Source of the DNA: Malachius bipustulatus
Lineage: Eukaryota > Arthropoda > Insecta > Coleoptera > Melyridae
NCBI GenBank assembly: GCA_910589415.1
Contig: OU342630.1
Span: 48,454,012 to 48,518,011, forward strand
DNA: 64,000 nt
Direction of reading: 5' to 3'
Shown: piece after piece, positions 13,235 to 24,189 of the stretch
How the letters are laid out: each line of letters starts with the position of its first letter
Position numbering within the stretch: position 1 is the first letter of the stretch
The notes under the pieces: generated by a model
Told to the model about the DNA's origin: nothing
What the model saw: the letters and a program-made list of their open reading frames with translations, nothing else
The model's database searches: none
Made by a program: the position numbers and the translations under genes

Positions 13235-14417
13235 ATAATCAATTTTAATAATAAAGACCTTTTTAATTTACTTCTACCTGGAAGTGAAAACATAGTTTCT
13301 TACATTAACGCTGATGAACTTTTTATTTATAGATTTTTTCAACGAGCTCGGTGGATTTTCTTTTCCTTATACTTTCAAAATAACCATTCAATACTGATTA
13401 AGTCTGAGTCATTGTCGGTAGCCCGTAGAAACATTGCGAAATTTTTGTTTAGGTTCGTTGATTGCTTTGTTGTATAAAACAGTGTTCTGGTCTACGGGAT
13501 AAGTATGCACTTAAAAGTTATGTTAATTCCTCATAATAGTGATCGGAAACCGTGACCGTGTCTTTATATGTATATCTGAATGTAATAATACCTGACATAT
13601 CATTGTAAGCGACCCATCCAGACAAAGACACGTGTGGGAAGAGGGATTATATCACGGTGTGATTATATCAAATGTCCCGCTGCAGAAGACTGAAAACAAA
13701 AGACTTTTGCGCTGTCTAAATGATAATAATTGCTGGATTTAATTTTAATATTATTATTAATATCGCCAGGTTTTGATACAATACAATCAATCTAAAGAGA
13801 GCTTGTTATAGAAAATTTGTTTTTATCCGGCATTACGCGACCTTGCATTACTATACAGTGCTAGAGCCAGTGCTACAATATGTAATCTGATAATGAAAAC
13901 GTGATGGTTAAAAATGAAAGCAGAACTATATTACCATTATTATTTAGTATAAGCATCTTTTGGTAACAAAAATTCGAAACACGGAAACCTTCAACAATAA
14001 TTGACCATAGTTTAGGCGCCTCTTGATGACCGCAATCGTCGTAGATTGAGAGAGAGAACTCGTAAAATCATATAATCGGGTTCTTCGACCTTATTTAACG
14101 GGAGTAAAAGCTGCTGGCGCTTAAACACTATGAGCTAGAAGATGCGGAAAATGTATCTCGCAATTTAAAAGCTTTCTGAAAAAAAACTGGACAACCATTT
14201 TCTATTGGTAGCCTAAATTGGAGTGACAAAACTGCAAAACTGCAAAAAAAAATTAAAATCGGATCAACAATAATTCTCATCACTGATAATATGCGAAGAT
14301 GCATCAGAGAGACGGTTTATTTACCTAGGAAATTAGAGAACAAATGCCAATTGTTTGCAGTGATGACGCGAGATGTTGAATTACAATAATAGTTAATAAA
14401 AAAATTAGGCAGGTACC
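13235..14417. other. Noncoding stretch
   Basis: No gene or repeat recognised between the hairpin and the retrotransposon. AT-rich with occasional TAGGTACC words. Confidence 0.45.
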
Positions 14418-14422
14418 TATAC

Positions 14423-14938
14423 TGTTGCAGATTGAGGTGCTTTTAAATTAGTTAAATCATGTAGACACTGTCTATGTGTATGTAGACACAGTTTAGGATG
14501 AAGAAGAACTGAAATGTCGAAGTTTCTGTTAAATATCGATCCGGGAGATGCACTTCTTAGGTGGTCTTCGTGGAATAGGGAAAAAGTAAAAATGTAACCC
14601 CTGCTTGCCTGCGTCAGGTGTGCAAAGCGAGATTCGCTTTTCGTTCGTTGACCAGGACAGAAGTCCTGCTGTCTCTAATATTCGTATTATTTCGTATCGT
14701 TCGTTCGTCAGACTAAATAAATACCTACATACCTACTCCGACTTAATTCAAATTATTCATCTTACTAAATCGTTTAATCATATTATAATCGTCTACATAA
14801 TTAGAAATTACCTTTAAATTGTTTGGTTGTTCTACAGCATTGTGTAAAATTACTAGTTTTGCATTAAAAAATGAATTTAATGTGTGTCTATTAATTTATA
14901 CAGTTCATTATTCGTTCTTTGTGTACCTAAACCGTAAA
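14423..14938 (+). repeat. 5' LTR of the BEL/Pao element
   Basis: Begins TGTTGCAGATTGAGGTGC and ends ACCGTAAA. The 3' LTR ends in CA where this copy has AA, the only difference seen. An AATAAA word sits at 14716-14721 and a small hairpin (CAGGAC/GTCCTG) at 14654-14669. A 70-codon open frame inside the LTR is present in both copies and is probably not a gene. Confidence 0.92.
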
Positions 14939-14944
14939 TAGAAG

Positions 14945-14963
14945 TGGTCCTTCGAGCCGGATT
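14945..14963 (+). other. Primer binding site for tRNA-Tyr
   Basis: TGGTCCTTCGAGCCGGATT is the reverse complement of the CCA-tailed 3' end of insect tRNA-Tyr as I recall it from Drosophila (acceptor and part of the T arm). It starts 6 bp after the 5' LTR, the expected place for minus-strand priming. Confidence 0.85.
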
Positions 14964-15140
14964 GTAACTGAATTTAGTGCAAATGGAAATTAATGGAAGT
15001 TGCTGGTGTGCCATGGATGCAGTGAATACGTCGTTAAACAAAATTGTGCAGTTTTAAGTGTCCAGAATCGTTCATTGTCGACTACAAGTATTTCGTGTTT
15101 CGTGTTGGATGGTTGTTGCAGAGAAACTTCTGTACGAGCG

Positions 15141-15308
15141 CCTGGATTGCAGACAAGCCCCTGGAGTCCACAAAAACGAGCTCCTGGATTGCAGACAAGG
15201 CCCTGGAGTCCACAAAAACGAGCTTCTGGATTGCAGAGCAATTCCTGGATTCCACAAAAACGAGGTCCTGGATTGCAGAGAAGTTCCTGGATTCCACTAA
15301 ACTGAGTA
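15141..15308 (+). repeat. 42-bp tandem repeat in the leader
   Basis: Four tandem units of 42 bp start at 15141, 15183, 15225 and 15267. Units 1 and 2 differ at one base; units 3 and 4 are more diverged. Each unit is itself a doubled motif: CCTGGATTGCAGACAAG followed by CCTGGAGTCCACAAAAACG. Because 42 is a multiple of three, several frames on both strands stay open here, which makes overlapping false ORFs. It lies in the untranslated leader about 400 bp before the gag start. Confidence 0.88.
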
Positions 15309-15700
15309 ACGTACCTCTTCATTTATTATTCGAGGAAAGTTTCTTATTTCCTATTTCGTTTTCGCATCAAAATGTCATATTAATCGTTCGAAGCCTAATT
15401 CGTCAGCTAATGAGTCGAAAGAAGCACTCAGACCCACCTACTTAATTAAATTCGTCGTTTTGGTTGATGTACCTACCTACTATTCGTGAATTCGTGAATA
15501 ATACTAAAGTTGATAACTTTGATCGTAAAAATATAAATAATTGTAATTTCGTTCGTGTTTATAATATTAATATACCTATAGTTATCGTATGTCATATCGT
15601 AAGTACCTAAATGTTCGTCAGTCGTCTCATTGTATGAAAAATCGTTTATTATATTATTCTGTGTTATAAAAATATCGTTTGTAAGTAATATTGTAAAAAG

Positions 15701-18700
15701 ATGGATAATTTGAAGAAAAAGAGGGGTTACGCGAAAGGATTAATTACAAAAATCGAAACGTGGGTTGAGGAGAATTTAAAAAATGAAAATAATAAAAATC
15801 AAATCGAAATTCGCAAAAGAAATTTAATAGCAGCTTATCAGAGTTATGTTAATATACAAGAATCGATCGCGGAGATTAAAGAAGATGCCACTAAAGATAG
15901 TGAGGATGTAGAAAGTAAATTTTGTAATTTGTTTTCGAAGTTAGAAAACAGAATTGAAGAGTTAACTAGTCTAAGCACCCAACAACCTAGATTAGATGGA
16001 AACGTAGAATTTCAGAATTTCGTATCGAATTTACAACAATCGAATAAAGAATTTGTAGCCGAATTAGTTCAGGGTGTTACGACAAGTATAAATACAAAGG
16101 GTGCAAATTCTCAAACAGTTAAGCTGCCCGAAATCAAAATTCCAATTTTTTCAGGTGATGCTGCAGAGTGGAATAGTTTTCATGATCTGTTTACTAAACT
16201 CATCATAAATAATGAGGATTTAGATAATATCGAAAAACTAATTTATCTTAAGGGATATTTGAGAGGCGAAGCACTGTCTTTAATACAGAATTTGTCGTTG
16301 GTAAGCTCGAATTTACAAACTGCAATTAAGTTGTTAGAAAATAGATATAAAAACACGTATGCGATAATCGAGGCGCACATCACCAATTTATTCGAAAACT
16401 TACCTAATTTATTGAAGCCAAAGGCTCAGAACCTGAGGGAGTTCTTAACTCATATTAATCAAAATATCGAAAGTTTGGAAAATTTAAATGTACCCGTAAA
16501 TTCTTGGGACTTAATTTTAATTCACATTTTCTCCAAGAAATTGGATTTTCAATTGCAAAAGGCTTATTGCTTACATCGAGATACCAAGAACCTACCAACG
16601 TTAAAAGAATTTATTAACTTTTTAGAAAAGCAATGCAAAGCATTAGAGGAAATAGATGCAACAAAAGGCACTAGTCCTACACCGATTAGGAAAGTTAATC
16701 ATTTTATTAGTTCAACTCATAATTCGAATCAACAACAGACAGGAAAGGCGACAGGAAATCAATCCTATTTAATTTGTAATTTTTGCTCAGAGAATCATTC
16801 GATTTATAAATGTTATAAATTTAAACAATTAACTATTCAGGAAAGAAACAACTTTATAACCTCTCGAGGTTTTTGCAAAATATGTCTGTTTAGGAAACAT
16901 TCGTTCGATGATACTTGCACTGGGAATAATTGTTGGCAATGTGGCAAAAGGCATAATACTCTACTTCATATCAATTTTGATCGAGAAGTTAATTCAAATC
17001 CTAGAAATTTTCAAATTCGTCGCACAGAAAGTCGCAGCCAGTGGCAGGATCTCCATAAACCTAATTCAGGCACAATTAATCGTCAATTTAATCGTCAAAA
17101 TCGTACGTATGGTGTAAACGAGGGTGTAAACCAATATCAAAATAAACATTATTCAACTAATAATAATTCAAATCGATCAACGCCAGAAATTAGAGAATCG
17201 GGACAAATCGTAAATCAAAAGAATTCGAGTCAATTAGAATCAAGGTCGCAAGACGGTCCCAAGCAAAAAAGTATCGTAAATGAAAATGAAAATAAAGAAA
17301 ATAAGCCCGAAAGTTCGTTATCGTTTTCCACTTATTCGGAAAATAATTCGCAAATCTTACTAGCCACAGCAGTGGTAACAATTTATAATCGCAACGGCGA
17401 TCCAGTTTCGGCTAGGTGCTTACTGGATTCGGCGAGTCAGATTAGCATGTGCACAAAAGAATTGCTAGACAAATTAAATTCGAATACTTATCGTAAAGAA
17501 TTGCAAATATCAGGAATCTCGCAAATAAATGCTCAATCAAATGAGATGGTTGATTTAACCATTAAGTCAAACGTTTATAGAAAAAATTCGTTCAAAGTTT
17601 CGTGTGCAGTATTGGAAAAAATAACTTGCGAACTACCGCAAACTACTCTAAACGTATCAAATTTAAAAATACCGGATCACATTATGTTAGCTGATCCAAA
17701 GTTTTATGTCTCGTCGAAAATCGACATCTTGCTAGGAGCAGACGTCTATTATGATTTAATCGTTCCAGGAGTGATTAAATTAGGGGCGGATATGCCAACC
17801 CTTTTTAGTACACTCTTAGGATATGTCGTCGGCGGTAAATTGGCAAATAATAAGCCAAAGCATTCTAATATTAATTCGTATAATGAACTAGGGAATAGTT
17901 CACCCAATTGTTGTTCTTTTTTAAATACGTCATCGAGTAGCGATGAACTGTTACAAAAATTTTGGGAGATAGAAGACATCGAAGAGAAAACAATTTTAAG
18001 TCCCGAAAATGCAAAATCGGAAGAAATTTTTAAAGAAACGACGATTCGATTAGAAAATGGACGGTTTCAAATAAATTTGCCATTTAAAAATCAAGAAAAT
18101 AAATCGTGTATTTTAGGTGAATCGTTTTTGCAAGCAAGAAAACGATTTGCTGGTCTCGAAAAACGATTTCTAAGAGATCCAAATTTAAAATTAAAATATA
18201 AACAATTTATCGATGAATATGTAAACTTAAATCATGCAAAAATCGTCCCTCTAAGTTCTCATAATGAGAGAGGAGAAAATAAATATTTTATGCCGCATCA
18301 CGCAGTTATACGTGAAGATAGTGAAACAACAAAATTGCGTGTTGTTTTTGACGCTTCGATGAAAACTTCATCGGGGTTATCGCTTAATGATATTTTATTA
18401 AAAGGCTATACGGTACAACCGGAATTATTCGATATCATATGTAGATTTCGGATAGGTACTTTCGTAGTCATTGCGGACATTGAAAAAATGTACCGTCAGA
18501 TTCGTGTAAATCCGAATCACACATTTTTACAGAACATCCTGTGGCGTGAAAATGAAAATGAACCTTTACAATGTTTAGAGTTATTAACAATCACGTATGG
18601 TACGAATTTCGCGCCCTTTGCTGCCACTAGATGTTTAAAAGAACTGGCTGAAAAAGAATCGCAAACTTACCCGCTTGCATCAAAAATGTTACTTTCGCAA

Positions 18701-19717
18701 ACATACGTGGATGATGTGCTCGTCAGTTCAAATTCGAAAAATGAATTAATCGAAACTTGTTCGCAATTAATTAGTTTATTAAATACCGCAGGATTTAAGT
18801 TACATAAGTGGCATTCAAATGTCACAGATTTTTCTACAGAGTTCAAGGAAAATAATTCGAATGAGGATTTCCAAGTTGATTCAAATCAAAATAATTCGAA
18901 AAATAATTACGACATTCAAAATGAAAGTTCGTCTAGTAAGGTGCTTGGCTTGCAATGGAATTCTCATGAAGACTTTCTCGTAATGACACTGCCCGAATTT
19001 AAGGAAATTAAAAATTACACAAAAAGAGAAGTTCTGTCGAAAATTGCTTCAATCTTCGATCCTATTGGATTGTTAGGTCCCGTCGTAGTAACTGCAAAAT
19101 TAATTATGCAGAAAATATGGATCAGTAAAATCGAGTGGGATGATAATCTCCCAGATAATTTAATGTCGGAATGGAATAAATTTTTCTTCTCGCTACCGTG
19201 TCTAAAAGAGGTGAAGATTCCGAGGAATCTAACTTTAAATTTGTCAATCGAAAGTATCGAAATCCACGGATTTTGTGATGCCAGCTTAAAAGCTTATGGC
19301 GCCTGCGTATATTTGCGTGTATTATATTCAAATAAGGATGTGTCGTGTAGACTAATTTGTTCAAAATCTAGGGTGTCTCCTTTGAAAAGTATAACGTTGC
19401 CAAGGTTGGAACTCTGTGGAGCTGTGTTGCTTTCGAAATTGGTAGAAAGAATATGTCGAACTTACGAAAATAAAATTGAGTATTTAAATCGGTTACAAAA
19501 TCGTCCGAAGTGGTTAAAACCTTCAGAAAACTTAAAAATTAACGATCTCGTTTTAATAAAAGAAGAAAATACTCCTCCATTGAAATGGCCAAGAGCTAGA
19601 GTTATGGAGGTCGTCCCTGGTGTTGACGGCAAAGTTCGAATGGTTAAATTAAAAACTCAGGGGGGAAATTTCATAAGAAGTATTTCAAAGGTTTGCCCTC
19701 TGCCAAATGAAGATTAA
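15701..19717 (+). CDS. BEL/Pao gag-pol polyprotein with in-frame integrase loss
   Basis: A single 1338-residue frame. Gag begins MDNLKKKRGYAKG and includes a DUF1759-like region from about residue 142 (LPEIKIPIFSGD). Zinc-knuckle-type clusters start at C359 (CX2CX3HX4C), C392 and C411. An A17-type aspartic protease has the LLDSAS motif with D576. Reverse transcriptase follows, with VVFDAS at 881, the first catalytic Asp in ADIEKMY (D926) and YVDD at 1002-1005. The RNase H start has GFCDAS (D1193) and LPRLELCGA (E1237). At about residue 1255-1260 the frame jumps to EYLNRLQNRPKW and KINDLVLIKEE, the DUF5641-type C terminus that normally follows integrase. The H2C2 zinc finger and DDE core are absent; the family is usually about 1700-1800 residues. 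No stop or frameshift interrupts it. Activity is possible for gag, protease and RT but not for integration. Confidence 0.93.
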   Translation: MDNLKKKRGYAKGLITKIETWVEENLKNENNKNQIEIRKRNLIAAYQSYVNIQESIAEIKEDATKDSEDVESKFCNLFSKLENRIEELTSLSTQQPRLDGNVEFQNFVSNLQQSNKEFVAELVQGVTTSINTKGANSQTVKLPEIKIPIFSGDAAEWNSFHDLFTKLIINNEDLDNIEKLIYLKGYLRGEALSLIQNLSLVSSNLQTAIKLLENRYKNTYAIIEAHITNLFENLPNLLKPKAQNLREFLTHINQNIESLENLNVPVNSWDLILIHIFSKKLDFQLQKAYCLHRDTKNLPTLKEFINFLEKQCKALEEIDATKGTSPTPIRKVNHFISSTHNSNQQQTGKATGNQSYLICNFCSENHSIYKCYKFKQLTIQERNNFITSRGFCKICLFRKHSFDDTCTGNNCWQCGKRHNTLLHINFDREVNSNPRNFQIRRTESRSQWQDLHKPNSGTINRQFNRQNRTYGVNEGVNQYQNKHYSTNNNSNRSTPEIRESGQIVNQKNSSQLESRSQDGPKQKSIVNENENKENKPESSLSFSTYSENNSQILLATAVVTIYNRNGDPVSARCLLDSASQISMCTKELLDKLNSNTYRKELQISGISQINAQSNEMVDLTIKSNVYRKNSFKVSCAVLEKITCELPQTTLNVSNLKIPDHIMLADPKFYVSSKIDILLGADVYYDLIVPGVIKLGADMPTLFSTLLGYVVGGKLANNKPKHSNINSYNELGNSSPNCCSFLNTSSSSDELLQKFWEIEDIEEKTILSPENAKSEEIFKETTIRLENGRFQINLPFKNQENKSCILGESFLQARKRFAGLEKRFLRDPNLKLKYKQFIDEYVNLNHAKIVPLSSHNERGENKYFMPHHAVIREDSETTKLRVVFDASMKTSSGLSLNDILLKGYTVQPELFDIICRFRIGTFVVIADIEKMYRQIRVNPNHTFLQNILWRENENEPLQCLELLTITYGTNFAPFAATRCLKELAEKESQTYPLASKMLLSQTYVDDVLVSSNSKNELIETCSQLISLLNTAGFKLHKWHSNVTDFSTEFKENNSNEDFQVDSNQNNSKNNYDIQNESSSSKVLGLQWNSHEDFLVMTLPEFKEIKNYTKREVLSKIASIFDPIGLLGPVVVTAKLIMQKIWISKIEWDDNLPDNLMSEWNKFFFSLPCLKEVKIPRNLTLNLSIESIEIHGFCDASLKAYGACVYLRVLYSNKDVSCRLICSKSRVSPLKSITLPRLELCGAVLLSKLVERICRTYENKIEYLNRLQNRPKWLKPSENLKINDLVLIKEENTPPLKWPRARVMEVVPGVDGKVRMVKLKTQGGNFIRSISKVCPLPNED

Positions 19718-19877
19718 CAATGCAAGTAATAATTTCGAGACTATTTGTCTATTCGTTCGACGATTTTAAAATAGGAAAAAATATTATTATTTCGTTCGAG
19801 AGAGAACCGCAATTATATGTTGAAAATTTTCGTATGAAAAAAAAAATTTATTTAGTGTTATTGAAGTCAGAGACTCC

Positions 19878-19890
19878 AAGGGGGGGAATA
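19878..19890 (+). other. Polypurine tract
   Basis: AAGGGGGGGAATA sits directly before the TG of the 3' LTR, the normal position for plus-strand priming in an LTR retrotransposon. Confidence 0.8.
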
Positions 19891-20406
19891 TGTTGCAGAT
19901 TGAGGTGCTTTTAAATTAGTTAAATCATGTAGACACTGTCTATGTGTATGTAGACACAGTTTAGGATGAAGAAGAACTGAAATGTCGAAGTTTCTGTTAA
20001 ATATCGATCCGGGAGATGCACTTCTTAGGTGGTCTTCGTGGAATAGGGAAAAAGTAAAAATGTAACCCCTGCTTGCCTGCGTCAGGTGTGCAAAGCGAGA
20101 TTCGCTTTTCGTTCGTTGACCAGGACAGAAGTCCTGCTGTCTCTAATATTCGTATTATTTCGTATCGTTCGTTCGTCAGACTAAATAAATACCTACATAC
20201 CTACTCCGACTTAATTCAAATTATTCATCTTACTAAATCGTTTAATCATATTATAATCGTCTACATAATTAGAAATTACCTTTAAATTGTTTGGTTGTTC
20301 TACAGCATTGTGTAAAATTACTAGTTTTGCATTAAAAAATGAATTTAATGTGTGTCTATTAATTTATACAGTTCATTATTCGTTCTTTGTGTACCTAAAC
20401 CGTACA
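19891..20406 (+). repeat. 3' LTR of the BEL/Pao element
   Basis: Matches the 5' LTR base for base over 516 bp except C at 20405. It ends in the canonical CA and is followed directly by the TATAC target duplication. The AATAAA word is at 20184-20189. Confidence 0.92.
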
Positions 20407-20411
20407 TATAC

Positions 20412-23400
20412 CTATGTTTTAAAATGCGTTTTACCACTATTAAAACACTTAGTCCCAGTTTGAAGAGTTAGCACATAACTATGTAGTATATTTAACTCTG
20501 CGACTATTGATTAAAACGTTCACTATTCTGCTGATTATAATAAAACCATGAAAGCCGCATTGACAATATGATAATGGCACGAACATCTTCGAACAGCAAA
20601 ACGAAATCACACGATCGCACTCTATTGCAGTCTGATTTTAACTTAGGTTTATAATACACTGCCCTGCACTGATGCGGCTGTGGCGCCAGCAGCTGGTGTC
20701 GTGTGAATTTCACGTTCTCAACATCTGCGAGGATAAAATCGCTTATTATGAGACTTCCAAAATAATAACGTTTGGAGCTAAGCCAAATTTACAAAATTTG
20801 CAAAAAATTTTTCTGTCCCAATGGCCAATTAACCGATTATCTAATTAAAAGTTACATCTACTTAGGAGAAGAAAAGAGGAAATATTGAATGCAAGAAAAT
20901 TTATGAGACATTTACGTATTTTAAAATTTAATGTATGTTAACGATAAAAACGGCGTTAATTTCTAATTATAACTATCTCTTACAACATAATGTAGGTATA
21001 GTAATATCAACCGTAATAGTAATTGTTGTCGTCGTAGCTGAAGGAGCAGAAGAATTAAAATTTAATGAGCACATTTTTGTGGACTTAAATTGAACACGCT
21101 CTTAATTAAGATTATTTGGATTCCCCGCGTTCATTTCAAATCCGTTTCAACTGAAACTTTACGTTCAGTAACCTCCATTTCTTTTCAGAATAAACTGAGA
21201 AGATTTTCTCTTAAAATATTCAAACGGCTGCACCTTAAAAATCGATGCTTACCAATTAATATTCAAATACCCAGATGTCAATTAATTTTCACACCCTAAT
21301 TAGAGGGTATAATTTTTGTTATTATTACACAGTCAATCACAAATATATGTGAAAAAAATTTAGGGCTAGCTAGATAATTTGATAAAAAACTTTTATTAGA
21401 CACACGTTATAAGAATTTTATTGATTATTCGTAAGTAAGAGGCTACCCAGGTTGTAACAACTTTAATTTACTTGATAACTTACAGCAATTTCTGTTACTA
21501 TTTCAGCCTTATAGACGTATACTATTATTTAGGTTATATTGAAGGTTATTTTTAGAATTTATGTCAGAGTAACTAGCACGGTATAAAATTCCTCATAGCA
21601 CATCGGGCATTGTTGACGTTGAATTGTAAGGAGTAAACAATTAATTAATAGAACATTTTCGTACAGGCCAAGTAAGTGTACTAGTACAAGTTTCGATCGG
21701 AAAATTGAACCATTATTTCTTTGAATTCACTTAAAATAAAATAAGTGTTAGCAAGGGAAGACATAATTTACAGGTACAGAATTCTCACATTTTCGTAGTT
21801 TGTCCCTGCTGTTAGCTTAATTTCAGGTTAACATCGAGCGTCCTGGCCTATTATCACACGCCAACAATAAACAATTAAAAGAACATCGGTCGGTGCTTTT
21901 TTCCATCACAGACTGTATAATTTAATCGCAGATGCCGTTCTCCTCGAGTTGAATAGGTCACACTGGCCCCTATCATTACCATCTCGAAACGACGTGTGTA
22001 TTTTTTCTGTAATAAAGCTGATTCCTAGCCGGGTCGAATTCAACAAGAGGAGTATAATTAATGTCCTTCCAACAGAGCCGCCAGATTTATTCCAAAATGC
22101 TGAAATCTGCTTATTACTAAAATGTTATATCTTTTTTTTTAGTTTAGGGGTTCAGGGCTTTTCTATGCATACTTATGTAATTTATTTACTCGATTTCCTT
22201 GTAGCAAAATTTCTCGGGATTGGTCATAAACTGTCCGAAAATTGGTCAAGTTCTGATGAAGATAAGACAAAAAGCTTTATTTTGAGTAGAATATGCCCAA
22301 CACGTTTTAGGAAACTTCAACTCTGGGGGAGAATTTTAGACGAAAATGTCTTTAAACAGAACTTTTAAAGAAGAAACAGTTCAACATTGTATATTATTTA
22401 TGATAATAATTACGTAGGTATAAGCTCTCTAAACAAGAATTCAAGCTTTTGTATAACGGCTTATTCAAATTAAGCTCAAAATTAAGTTCGAAACAAGCTT
22501 AAATTCAAATTAAGCTCCGAGGGTGGCACAGTGCCCTCAGTTATAATCTCATAACCTGACACCCAAAAAAATTTAAAATTAATGTCTTGGCCTTACTGGC
22601 CTCTATATCAAGCACTAATTCTTCATTATGCAAGTCGATTTCTTCAATCTGTGCTCGTTCAAATTAGTCGCACTTCCTGGACCACTCAAAAACTAAACCA
22701 AATCAGTATTTTGGTTTCGGAATACATTCAAAAGTCTGCTAAAAAATAGTAAATAATTCATTTTTAGACTTCAACCACTGACTATAATCTGAAAAGTACA
22801 TTTAACATTTTCTGATACATCTTCATCTTCATCTATAGTTACCTACTAAATTTTCCTAGGGCTAGGGTCATATTTCTGGCAGAGCCTGCGGCAACCCCGC
22901 GCTGTGAATGGTCAGTATCGTCTGGCTTATCATCGGTTACGTCGCCTCTCCATTACGACGTGTAATATTTCATTATAGACGCCAACATCAGACGAGGCAT
23001 ATCACGCGGTGACACGGCCTCATCATACATACTAGCTTATGGCTTATAATGGTCCGTAAATTGTTTCACAATGCCACTATGATGATGTCGGAGCTACGCA
23101 GTTCCCACGATGTGTGCTGGAAGACGGACATCTGGTGAACAGCGAGCAAGTGGTTGCTGGAACTGGAGTTCCAGATCCAGAAGCCAGAAGCTCTTCTGTG
23201 ATGTGATGGGAATTCACATATGTCATATGCATACGATATCCCTTCTTCTGGAATCGTACCTAGTACGTCTAACCATTGATCTGTCTATTCGGGTCTGTTC
23301 TGTGGTAAATAGATTAGCATCGGAGAAATCTGAGAAGATTTGAGGATCTCTGCTCTGGTGGTGGTATTGCTGGATATAGTTGCCGATTTGATCGTCATTT

Positions 23401-24189
23401 TATCTTACATCTTGTAAAGTAATCGTCAAGGGATATGCGACAGTCGAGCAGATATAAGTTAGAGCATGCGGCGGCTACCTCTTAAAAAAATAAAGCTACT
23501 GTACATAAACGTAAACATCATTTATACAGGGTGATCTACGATCTATCAAGTCGATTATTTCGAATAATGAGCACTCTACAAAAAAGTGTCCATATTAAAA
23601 ATTTTAATAGCTGGGGTAGGGGGGTAACTTTGTAATCTTCAATAATAGGAACCCTTCTTTTTTATATAATATAGTCTGGTTTTATGGCTAGAAATACGTA
23701 GGAAATGGTTACTCTTATGCGTTGGCGGGGCGGGGAAATTTGAAAAAATTCGAAATCTTAGTTGTGATGAAACCTTTTGAATAGTTATTTCTATTTAATT
23801 ATTCACAGTTTTAAGCAGTAATATTTTCTTATATTTACCTCCCCATAAATTGCCAGCATATTCTTCGATATCTGGTGCGCTGCCTGTTCACGGTATCAAA
23901 TTAGGAATAATATGAAAATCTTGATAAAAAAGTGATCAAATTATACTGTCAAAATCTCGAGAGCTAACGCAATCTTGACGTCACTCTCCCTGATGTCAAG
24001 AAGAATAATAATATGTAATTGCATGATAATGGAGTAGTTTTTCAATTCAGGACATTTTCATGAGATTTTAGTCAATATGGAGTGTAATTGAAGCAATTTT
24101 CATGTTTACGAAACTCGACAATACAATTAGGCAATGCAAGTAGTAGATATTTAAGGAATGAAACTAGGAACAAATTCTCACCCTATTTG
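20412..24189. other. Noncoding stretch with one orphan MITE end
   Basis: No gene recognised. At 23525-23545 there is a TATACAGGGTGATCTACGAT end of the TACAGGGTG family, without a partner end that I can find. A 139-codon frame at 21949-22368 starts with TTG and has no recognisable features. Confidence 0.45.

Larger units (their letters stand above)
14423..20406 (+). mobile_element. BEL/Pao LTR retrotransposon, integrase-deleted
   Basis: A 5984-bp element with two 516-bp LTRs, flanked by the 5-bp direct repeat TATAC at 14418-14422 and 20407-20411. A 19-nt primer binding site complementary to the tRNA-Tyr 3' end, a 5' leader with a 42-bp tandem repeat, one gag-pol ORF and a polypurine tract lie between. 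A 5-bp duplication and a single fused gag-pol frame fit BEL/Pao. The LTRs differ by one base by eye (A at 14937, C at 20405), implying a recent insertion. The pol part lacks most of RNase H and all of the integrase core, so the copy should not integrate without help. Confidence 0.93.

Noticed and set aside
14605..14817. Identical 70-codon frames in both LTRs (also at 20073-20285)
   Set aside because: They are LTR sequence present twice because of the LTR duplication; no recognisable protein.
14990..15445. Six overlapping open frames on both strands before gag
   Set aside because: All arise from the 42-bp tandem repeat, whose length is a multiple of three; none has family features or a good start.
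19720..19914. 64-codon frame after gag-pol, possible env or accessory gene
   Set aside because: It runs across the polypurine tract into the 3' LTR and has no membrane or envelope features.
21949..22368. 139-codon plus-strand frame
   Set aside because: Starts with TTG, has no domain, splice or composition signal, and such lengths occur by chance in this window.
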